Positions 55,534 through 61,566 of a stretch of 61,566 bases of DNA are shown here, piece after piece. The position numbers were made by a program, and so were the translations under genes. The stretch is taken from assembly GCA_904399395.1 (NCBI GenBank), contig CAJFPJ010000019.1:1-61566 (forward strand). Direction: 5' to 3'. The notes under the pieces were generated by a model that was not told the DNA's origin, did not search any database, and saw only the letters and a program-made list of their open reading frames with translations. Each line of letters begins with the position of its first letter. The first letter of the stretch is position 1. This stretch comes from an uncultured Clostridia bacterium (lineage in GTDB: Bacteria; Bacillota; Clostridia; Oscillospirales; Acutalibacteraceae).

Positions 55534-56394
55534 ATGGCAGATCGGATCGCAAGGCTGCAGCTTAAGGCGGCCCAGTGCCGGCGGAACGTGGTGCGCATGG
55601 TGGAGGCCAGCCATCACGGCCATCTGGGAGGGGCCATGTCCTGCCTGGATATTGTGACAGCTTTGTATTTTGACAAAATGAATATAGACCCAGACGATAT
55701 GCAAAAACCCGAGAGGGACAGGTTTATCCTTTCGGCGGGCCACAAATGCATGGCCCAGTATGCAGTTATGGCTGAGAGAGGGATTTTTGACAAAGCTGTT
55801 CTGGATACATATGGCGGGTTTAAGACGAAACTTCCCGGCCACCCGGATATGCACAAACTTCCCGGCGTGGAGGCCAACACGGGGGCTTTGGGCCATGGCC
55901 TTTCTATTGGGGTGGGTATGGCTCTGGGCCTTAAGGCGGACGGGAAACCTTCAAATGTGTATGTGGTGATGGGTGACGGCGAGCTGGCGGAGGGTTCCAA
56001 CTGGGAGGCAGCGGCCGCAGCAGCTCAGTTCGGTCTTTCCAACCTGGCCCTTTTTGTGGATTACAACGGACTGCAGATTTCCGGCCCTGTGGAAGATGTG
56101 ATGAATTTCATGCCTGTCACAGAAAAGTTCCGCTCTTTTGGCTGGAGCGTTAGAGAGATCAACGGCAACGATATGAGTGAAATCGTAAAAGCTTTGGATG
56201 CCCTTCCCTTTGAAGAAGGAAAACCCTCCATGATTCTGGCCCATACAGTGAAGGGGAAGGGTGTTTCCTTTGCGGAGGGGAAGGCTTCCTATCATTACTG
56301 GACGCCTTCTGAAGAGGAACTGGAAACCGCCATCCGAGAGACAGAGGCGGAGATCCGGCGGCTGGAAGCCGTCTGCGGGGAGGTGCGGGTATAA
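55534..56394 (+). CDS. tktN: Transketolase, N-terminal (thiamine diphosphate-binding) subunit
   Basis: The 286-residue protein corresponds to the first half of transketolase. VEASHHGHLGGAMSCLDIVTALYFDKM and GHKCMAQYAVMAERG come first. HKLPGVEANTGALGHGLSIGVGMALG follows, then the ThDP motif GDGELAEGSNWEAAAAAAQFGLSNLALFVDYN. It works with the next gene product to exchange two-carbon units in the non-oxidative pentose phosphate pathway. Start 55534 has AGAGAGG upstream; earlier Met codons exist. The stop overlaps the next start (TAATG). Confidence 0.95.
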   Translation: MADRIARLQLKAAQCRRNVVRMVEASHHGHLGGAMSCLDIVTALYFDKMNIDPDDMQKPERDRFILSAGHKCMAQYAVMAERGIFDKAVLDTYGGFKTKLPGHPDMHKLPGVEANTGALGHGLSIGVGMALGLKADGKPSNVYVVMGDGELAEGSNWEAAAAAAQFGLSNLALFVDYNGLQISGPVEDVMNFMPVTEKFRSFGWSVREINGNDMSEIVKALDALPFEEGKPSMILAHTVKGKGVSFAEGKASYHYWTPSEEELETAIRETEAEIRRLEAVCGEVRV

Positions 56395-57368
56395 TGAGTG
56401 TGCATATGGCGAAAACCAAAACCATCGGTGAATGGAAGGATCCCAGAAAGGAATTTGGAAAGGCCGTTTCGGAAATCGCAGAAGAAAACGGAGATATTGT
56501 GGTGATCTCCACAGACAGTGGTTTTTCCTCCGGATTTAAGGATTTTGCGGCCCGCCACCCGGAACGGTATGTGGAGTGCGGCATTATGGAGCAGGGCGCC
56601 ACGGGCATTGCAGCAGGCCTCGCCTGCGTGGGGAAGATTCCTGTATTCTGCGCTATCGCGCCCTTTGTCACCTGCCGGAATTTTGAGATGTTCCGGAATG
56701 ATCTGGGTTATATGCGGCAGAATGTAAAGATCGTGGGACGGAACGGAGGTTTTACCTATTCCGACCTGGGGGCCACTCACCATTCCCTGGAAGATTTCGC
56801 TATCACCCGGATGATCCCCGGGGTAACGGTTCTTTGCCCCCAGGATCCCACGGAAATCCGGCAAGCGTGCAAAGCTATGCTGGAGCTGGAAGGCCCCGTG
56901 TATATGCGCATCGGGAACCCGAAGATCCCTGTGCTTTTCCCGGAGGAAAGTCCCTTTGCCATTGGGAAGGGGCGGCTGCTCCGGCAGGAGGGCGGCAAGG
57001 ACAGCGCGACCATTGTCTCCACCGGAACGGTCACGGCGGAGGTTCTGAAGGCGGCGGAGCTTCTGGAGAAGAAGGGTATTTTCGCCCGCGTTATCGGCCT
57101 GGGGACGGTATGGCCCTTGGATGAAGAGCTAATCCTTACGGCTGCCGCAGAGACGGGAAGAATCGTCACCGTGGAGGAGCACTATGTGCGTGGGGGCTTG
57201 GGCTCCCTTGTGGCAGAGCTTCTCAGCGAAAAGCTGCCTGTGCGGGTAAAGCGCATAGGCGTGCCTTTGGAATATGCCACCTCCGGACCTTATGAGGATT
57301 TGCTCCGGTATTATGGGCTGGACGCTGAAGGCATTGCCGGGGCCGTGGAAAAATTCTGCGGGGAATAA
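56394..57368 (+). CDS. tktC: Transketolase, C-terminal (pyrimidine-binding) subunit
   Basis: The 324-residue second half of transketolase has the ThDP pyrimidine domain (DIVVISTDSGFSSGFKDFAARHPERYVECGIMEQGATGIAAGLA, with the catalytic Glu in IMEQ). The transketolase C-terminal domain (about 190-310) follows. Met5 (56406) is an alternative start. The one-base overlap with the upstream gene points to equimolar synthesis. The pair is typical of Clostridia and other anaerobes. Confidence 0.95.
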   Translation: MSVHMAKTKTIGEWKDPRKEFGKAVSEIAEENGDIVVISTDSGFSSGFKDFAARHPERYVECGIMEQGATGIAAGLACVGKIPVFCAIAPFVTCRNFEMFRNDLGYMRQNVKIVGRNGGFTYSDLGATHHSLEDFAITRMIPGVTVLCPQDPTEIRQACKAMLELEGPVYMRIGNPKIPVLFPEESPFAIGKGRLLRQEGGKDSATIVSTGTVTAEVLKAAELLEKKGIFARVIGLGTVWPLDEELILTAAAETGRIVTVEEHYVRGGLGSLVAELLSEKLPVRVKRIGVPLEYATSGPYEDLLRYYGLDAEGIAGAVEKFCGE

Positions 57369-57444
57369 TATTCTTCCCCGCCCACATGGAAAATTTTTCA
57401 GAGCGTCAGCGGTTGCGCTGCTTACCCTGGCTTTATTTCTCCCC

Positions 57445-57487
57445 ACCGCCCCTTCCCTCTTTTGCAGACGGGAATGGGGCGGTTTTT
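57445..57487 (+). terminator. Transketolase operon terminator
   Basis: ACCGCCCCTTCCC pairs with GGGAATGGGGCGGT (one bulge), followed by TTTT. Confidence 0.85.
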
Positions 57488-57604
57488 CCTGCTTGTATAC
57501 ATTGCTTTCACAGGAAAAATTCGGTCTGGAAAAGGCAAAAATGGACAGTATTCGCCATAATAGCAGTTTGTTTTTCGGCAGTAAGCAGAATTTGTATGGA
57601 AACG

Positions 57605-57634
57605 TTGTATCCGCCTGGAAAGATGGTGTAAAAT
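57605..57634 (+). promoter_or_regulatory. Possible PRPP synthetase promoter
   Basis: -35 TTGTAT (57605-57610), 18-bp spacer and -10 TAAAAT (57629-57634). The match is moderate. Confidence 0.45.
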
Positions 57635-57915
57635 ATAAAACAGAAGAGTTGTCTCCCAATTTGGATTCCGATGGTTTTTGCGAATAAAATGGGAGCGGCG
57701 AATGTGAAGTTACATGAGGCTAACTAAATTGCGGACGTATGGGCAAGGTATGTGCTGGATGCAGGCGTAAACGTCCACGAAAACATGCGAAATGCAACAA
57801 ATCGGAAACGAGAAGCAGAGAAACAGCTGCGGGAACCGGCACAGGATACAGCAGGGAGATGGGCAAAAAGGGGCCGGCTTGCAGCGGGAAAAAAGAAAGA
57901 GAGGAAAATTAACGG

Positions 57916-59070
57916 ATGGATGCAAAAACGATCTTTCACTCAGGTTCCCATATAGCGCCCCTGGGGCTGATTGTTCCTGAAGGAGCCAGGGAGCTGGGAG
58001 AAAAAATCAACAACCATCTTGTTTCCTGGGCGAAAAACGGGCCTGAGGAAAAGGAGACCTTCATCATCGAAAGCGAGTGCCCCAGGTTCTCTTCCGGAGA
58101 CGGAAAGGGAATGATTAAGGAAACTGTGCGCGGAAAGGATCTCTATTTTGTGGTGGATATCGGCAATTATAGTTGCCAGTATACCCTGTTTGACCGGAAG
58201 AATTCCATGAGCCCGGACGATCATTTCATGGATCTGAAGCGTCTGATCCAGGCTACCAGCGGAAAGGCCCACCGGATTAGTGTCATTATGCCTCTTCTTT
58301 ACGGCGGCAGGCAGCACCGCCGCAGTTACCGGGAAAGCCTGGATTGCGCCGTGGCTCTCCAGGAGCTGCAGGCTATGGGTGTTTCCAATATCATCACCTT
58401 TGATGCCCATGACGCCCGGGTGCAGAATGCGGCGCCTTTGATGGGCTTTGACAACGTGATGCCCACCTATCAGGTGCTGAAAGCCCTTCTACACGATTTC
58501 CCCGATATGCTTTTTGACCGTTCCCATTTTATGGTGGTGAGCCCCGATGAGGGAGCCATGAACCGGAACATGTATTATGCCTCTGTGTTGGGTGTGGATT
58601 TGGGCATGTTCTATAAGAGAAGGGATTATTCCCGGATCGTGAACGGCCGCAACCCCATTGTTGCTCATGAATACCTGGGTGATTCTGTGGAAGGAAAGGA
58701 TATCTTCATTGCGGATGATATCATTTCTTCTGGTGAATCCATGCTGGATATTGCCTATGAACTGAAAAAGAGAAAGGCAAACCGCATATTTGCCTATTCC
58801 ACCTATGCTATCTTCACAAACGGCCTCAAAGCCTTTGATAAAGCCTTTGAGGAAGGCGTGATCTCTGGTGTTTTGGGTTCTAATCTTACATACAGAACTC
58901 CGGCCCTTCGATCCCGCCCCTGGTTCCATGAGGTGGATTGCAGCAAGTATATTGCGTATTTCATTGCCGCGTTGAACTACGATCTTTCCGTAAGCGCTAT
59001 CATTGATCCCAGCGCTAAGGTGCATCAGCTTCTAAAGGATCATGGATTCTGCCCCCCGGATGTAAAATAA
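57916..59070 (+). CDS. prs: Ribose-phosphate pyrophosphokinase (long form)
   Basis: The 384-residue PRPP synthetase makes PRPP from ribose 5-phosphate and ATP, linking transketolase output to nucleotide synthesis. GKDLYFVVDIGNYS and LYGGRQHRRSYRESLDCAVALQELQAMGVSNIITFDAHDA form the ATP/ribose site. SPDEGAMNRNMYYASVLG and the PRPP loop DIFIADDIISSGESMLDIAYELKKRKA follow. The usual enzyme has about 315 residues; extra segments lie at the N-terminus (about 1-70) and C-terminus. The PRPP loop has Ile-Ser-Ser-Gly in place of the common DTGGT. It is upstream-regulated by its own promoter. Confidence 0.92.
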   Translation: MDAKTIFHSGSHIAPLGLIVPEGARELGEKINNHLVSWAKNGPEEKETFIIESECPRFSSGDGKGMIKETVRGKDLYFVVDIGNYSCQYTLFDRKNSMSPDDHFMDLKRLIQATSGKAHRISVIMPLLYGGRQHRRSYRESLDCAVALQELQAMGVSNIITFDAHDARVQNAAPLMGFDNVMPTYQVLKALLHDFPDMLFDRSHFMVVSPDEGAMNRNMYYASVLGVDLGMFYKRRDYSRIVNGRNPIVAHEYLGDSVEGKDIFIADDIISSGESMLDIAYELKKRKANRIFAYSTYAIFTNGLKAFDKAFEEGVISGVLGSNLTYRTPALRSRPWFHEVDCSKYIAYFIAALNYDLSVSAIIDPSAKVHQLLKDHGFCPPDVK

Positions 59071-59103
59071 GCGGGAAAACGAGTTTTCCCCTCCCTGAAA
59101 AAG

Positions 59104-59144
59104 AAAAAGGATGTGTTCTCAGTTCTCAGAACGCATCCTTTTTT
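59104..59144 (+). terminator. prs terminator
   Basis: AAAAGGATG-TGTTCT pairs with AGAACG-CATCCTTTT followed by TT (one T-C-type mismatch). The A-run makes it usable on both strands, serving the convergent XRE gene too. Confidence 0.85.
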
Positions 59145-59166
59145 GTTTACCTATTAAAAGCGCATC

Positions 59167-59481
59167 CTATTTCTGGTTTTCTGCTTTTTCGCACAATGCA
59201 GAGAAATCAGCGGAAGGAGAGTGCATTTTCTGAGGGGATCCGCTGCCGGGTGGAGTGCCCTCCAGAAGCTGTTCATATGGGACAGCAAGGATCTGTTTTA
59301 GAAAATACAACTCATCCGGATATAGATGGCGCTGGCCCACCTCAATTTTTGCCAGAGCACTTCGTGTAATGTCGCATCCGAGAATCTGCAGCTTGGCGGA
59401 AAGCTGTTCTTGAGTTAACCGTCGTTCCTCCCGAAGTTTTCGGATATTGCCGCCTACGAATTTTTCATATTCCGCGTTCAT
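59167..59481 (-). CDS. XRE-family helix-turn-helix regulator
   Basis: The 104-residue protein is a single Cro/C1-type DNA-binding domain: VGGNIRKLREERRLTQEQLSAKLQILGCDITRSALAKIEVGQRHLYPDELYFLKQILAVPYEQLL (residues 9-73). A polar tail follows. It has no effector domain, so it probably acts as a simple repressor or phage-like switch. It faces a strong promoter with a 20-bp palindrome about 75 bp upstream of its start, a plausible operator. Confidence 0.85.
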   Translation of the reverse strand: MNAEYEKFVGGNIRKLREERRLTQEQLSAKLQILGCDITRSALAKIEVGQRHLYPDELYFLKQILAVPYEQLLEGTPPGSGSPQKMHSPSADFSALCEKAENQK

Positions 59482-59526
59482 CCCATCACTGCCTTTACTT
59501 ATGAGATCAAAGGTGGTAAGACAGTA

Positions 59527-59555
59527 TTGACCCTAGCATGGAAATGTGGTATGAT
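59527..59555 (+). promoter_or_regulatory. Sigma-A promoter facing the SARP-like gene
   Basis: -35 TTGACC (59527-59532), 17-bp spacer and -10 TATGAT (59550-59555). The -10 abuts the palindrome. Confidence 0.75.
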
Positions 59556-59574
59556 TGCACCTATATAGGTGCAA
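59555..59574. promoter_or_regulatory. 20-bp perfect palindrome, probable operator
   Basis: TTGCACCTATATAGGTGCAA covers the end of the -10 box and the predicted start site. Its size and symmetry fit a dimeric Cro/C1-type repressor; the divergent XRE gene is the obvious candidate. Confidence 0.75.
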
Positions 59575-60117
59575 TAAAAGAAGTTTGTTCCCTATAAAAC
59601 GAGAAGGTTCTCTGCTGGAGGTTTCGGATATCGCTTTTCCTCTCGCTATTCAGGTTCCTTCATAGTATTATTTCCGCTTGGATTTGGAACCATACAGGAT
59701 ATAGGTGAACAGATAAAAGACGGATAGAAAAATACACGCAGTTTTATAGTTGCATGCCAAGTTTTTGCCTGAATTTCTGGAAAAAACAGAGGAAATCCTG
59801 GTTTGAGGGCAGTGCTTCTTGTTATTCTCTGAAAACTATGTTATTATAATTGCGAATATACATTGTTAAGCAAACCGGCGTTGTTTTTTGAGCAAAATAT
59901 GATTTTTTGCGAATGTGAAATGTGACCGGCAGCAAAACCGGAGGATTTTCTTTGCCATCGCCGCTTTGCGCAGCTCCCACAGCTGGCTTTATAAGGCGCG
60001 TGCAGCGCGCGGAACGGGGCTGGCTCAGGAACTGCAGAGCCCTTTATAGAAGGGTTTTCTTCGGGGAATGAAGCCCCCGGGAATATGGAGATGCACAAAG
60101 GGTGAGGAGGAGTTTCC

Positions 60118-61335
60118 GTGAGCGTGGAAATTTTAAGACCCACAATTGAGATCCAAATGTTGGGAGAATTTGCGATTACAATCAACGGAAATACCATTAC
60201 CAATTTGAAGGGGCGCACAAAGCGTGTCTGGATGCTGATCGAATATCTCATAGCGAACCGGCATTCGGATATTTCCATAGAAAAGCTCATCGATGTGCTG
60301 TGGGGCGAGGATGAGTGTGGGGATCCGGTAAACGCTCTGAAGAATCTGGTTTATCGGGCCAGGACTCTGCTCAAAGATCTCTGTGGAGATTCTTCCCCTG
60401 AATTCATCCGGTTTATGCGGGGAACCTACAGCTGGAATAACTCCTACCCCTGCACTGTGGATACAGAGCAGATGGAGGAGCTTTATAACAAAGTCTCGCA
60501 GGATGAGCTGGAGCCGGAAGAACAGATCCGCATCTATAAGGAAATTTTGGCTCTGTATAAGGGGGAATTCCTCCCAAAATCCACCTACAGCAGTTGGGTG
60601 GTCTCCATGGGCGTGCGGTATACCACCATGTTTACCGATTCCGTCTTGCGAGTGAGCGACCTTTTGTTGGATAGGAACCGCTATGAGGAAGCGGTAGCTA
60701 TTTTGGAAAACGCCCTGAAATTTATTCCTCTGGAGGAGGCTGTCCATAAGGCTTTGCTGTATGCCTATGCCAGCATGGGCCATCGGAACAAAGCTCTGGA
60801 GCATTACAACTATGTGACCAATCTCTTCTATAGGGAGATGGGGGTGGATATCTCCACCAGCATGGAAAATCTCTATCAGACGTTGATTACCAATGTTAAC
60901 AGCGTAGAGATGGATCTGAATGTAATTAAATCCGACCTGAAGGAAGCCGTAAAAGCAAAGGGCGCCTTCTGGTGCGATTATAATATTTTCAAAAATATTT
61001 ACCGGATTCATGCCCGCTCTATTCAGCGGACGGGACAGAGTATTTTCCTCGTCCTCCTTACGGTGACGGATAATGAGGGCAATATCCTTTCAAACGACAC
61101 CGGCAAGGTGCCGGTGGAACGGCTGAAGAATGCTATTCTCACCAGCCTGCGCCAAGGGGATACGGTGGCGGCCTACAGCACTTCTCAGTTTATCATCATG
61201 TTGCCCCTTATTACCTATGAAAACGCAGAGATGGTGGTGGATCGTATTCTGCAGAAATTCCGCTTCGATTACCGCCGTGGAAATGTGCGCATTTCCACGC
61301 GCATCAGTCCTTTGGATGCAGCGGAATTAGGGTAG
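60118..61335 (+). CDS. SARP/BTAD-type transcriptional regulator with degenerate GGDEF-like C-terminus
   Basis: The 405-residue protein begins with an OmpR-like winged helix (IEIQMLGEFAITINGNTITNLKGRTKRVWMLIEYLIANRHSDISIEKLIDVLW, about 9-62; ALKNLVYRARTLLKDL). A bacterial transcriptional activator (BTAD) TPR-like domain follows (about 115-255; YKGEFLPKSTYSSWV, HKALLYAYASMGHRNKALEHYN). The C-terminal 120 residues (SIFLVLLTVTDNEG, LKNAILTSLRQGDTVAAYSTSQFIIMLPLITYENAEMVVDRILQKF) have the outline of a GGDEF fold without a GGDEF motif, so it is probably sensory. It starts with GTG after GAGGAGGAG. Confidence 0.85.
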   Translation: MSVEILRPTIEIQMLGEFAITINGNTITNLKGRTKRVWMLIEYLIANRHSDISIEKLIDVLWGEDECGDPVNALKNLVYRARTLLKDLCGDSSPEFIRFMRGTYSWNNSYPCTVDTEQMEELYNKVSQDELEPEEQIRIYKEILALYKGEFLPKSTYSSWVVSMGVRYTTMFTDSVLRVSDLLLDRNRYEEAVAILENALKFIPLEEAVHKALLYAYASMGHRNKALEHYNYVTNLFYREMGVDISTSMENLYQTLITNVNSVEMDLNVIKSDLKEAVKAKGAFWCDYNIFKNIYRIHARSIQRTGQSIFLVLLTVTDNEGNILSNDTGKVPVERLKNAILTSLRQGDTVAAYSTSQFIIMLPLITYENAEMVVDRILQKFRFDYRRGNVRISTRISPLDAAELG

Positions 61336-61408
61336 ACAGTATATTTAGGGTTCTGATCCTGAGATAGCAGCCCACAAAAGAAAAAATGAACAAAAACGAA
61401 CATGACCC

Positions 61409-61446
61409 AGCAGGGGAGCGCAAGAAAAGGCTCCCCTGCTTTTTTT
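61409..61446 (+). terminator. Terminator of the SARP-like gene
   Basis: AGCAGGGGAG (61409-61418) pairs perfectly with CTCCCCTGCT (61431-61440) and is followed by six T. Confidence 0.93.
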
Positions 61447-61566
61447 GTGTACGTTTTAGGGGAAGCTTCGCCGGTAGTAGAGAAGTAGAGAAAGCGTATG
61501 AAGTCTGGAAACAGAATATATATGTGTCAAAAAGTAAGAAGAAAAGATTTTCCAAAATTCTTTCCA

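Larger units (their letters stand above)
57369..57915. other. 547-bp region between transketolase and PRPP synthetase
   Basis: There is no supported gene. It contains the transketolase terminator at 57445 and a possible prs promoter at 57605, leaving a leader of about 275 bases. No purine riboswitch signature is recognised. Confidence 0.5.
59482..60117. other. 636-bp region between XRE and SARP-like regulators
   Basis: There is no supported protein gene. It holds a strong plus-strand promoter with an operator-like palindrome (59527-59574) and a second -10-like TATAAT at 59845-59850. A GC-rich stretch at 59940-60110 has several possible stems (GGGGCTGG...GAGCCC; CTTTATAGAAGGG). No known riboswitch is recognised. 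Confidence 0.5.

Overview
This window spans a chromosomal replication origin of an anaerobic, probably spore-forming Firmicute of class Clostridia, most likely Oscillospirales (Ruminococcaceae-like). Four things support this. The conserved Firmicutes origin order is present: rsmG-mnmG-mnmE-jag-yidC-yidD-rnpA-rpmH on the minus strand, and dnaA-dnaN-yaaA-recF-remB-gyrB-gyrA on the plus strand. A SleB-type cortex hydrolase is encoded. Deoxynucleotide synthesis is by an oxygen-sensitive class III ribonucleotide reductase. Transketolase is split into two genes. The taxon is inferred from gene content; no 16S sequence lies inside the window, although the left edge looks like the leader of a 16S gene reading off the end.

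Layout. 1-420: rRNA-type promoter and leader pointing off the left edge. 421-8.8 kb: sleB, a lipoprotein, a methyltransferase, an acetyltransferase, an envelope-stress-like trio (TPM protein, TFIIB-type zinc-ribbon membrane protein, SPFH zinc-ribbon protein, the ydjHGI set) and a flavoprotein. 8.9-10.8 kb: a GH20 hexosaminidase whose 5' end is duplicated 2.8 kb away. The interval between the two copies is an AT-rich insert with an acetyltransferase, a nucleotidyltransferase and a broken XRE regulator. 13.9-20.8 kb: an ammonium transporter fused to a P-II domain, three tRNAs (Met, Glu, Val), guaB, an acyl-ACP thioesterase and serS. 20.9-24.8 kb: parB, parA and a second ParB/Noc, with three parS-like sites. 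25-34.4 kb: an acetyltransferase, then rsmG to rpmH. 34.4-38.2 kb: the origin region around dnaA. 38.2-50.9 kb: dnaN, S4 protein, recF, remB, a zinc-ribbon membrane protein, gyrB, three YcxB-like membrane proteins, gyrA, an LprI-like lipoprotein and a Nudix hydrolase. 51.2-54.8 kb: the anaerobic ribonucleotide reductase locus. 55.3-59.1 kb: split transketolase and a long PRPP synthetase. 59.2-61.6 kb: an XRE regulator and a SARP/BTAD-type regulator. Leading-strand coding switches from minus to plus between rpmH and dnaA, as expected for bidirectional replication.

The most unusual item is the ribonucleotide reductase. The 770-residue NrdD ends just after its zinc cysteines and has no glycyl-radical tail. 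That tail (motif RRITGYLVG, ending RVKHSL) is encoded by a separate 53-codon gene 134 bp downstream with its own strong Shine-Dalgarno, followed by nrdG. The locus starts with a consensus promoter carrying an NrdR-box-like sequence in its spacer. Other notable points are the Amt-PII fusion lacking the usual T-loop tyrosine, a 36-bp perfect palindrome at the predicted amt transcription start, the repeat-flanked insert, and three YcxB-like genes between gyrB and gyrA.
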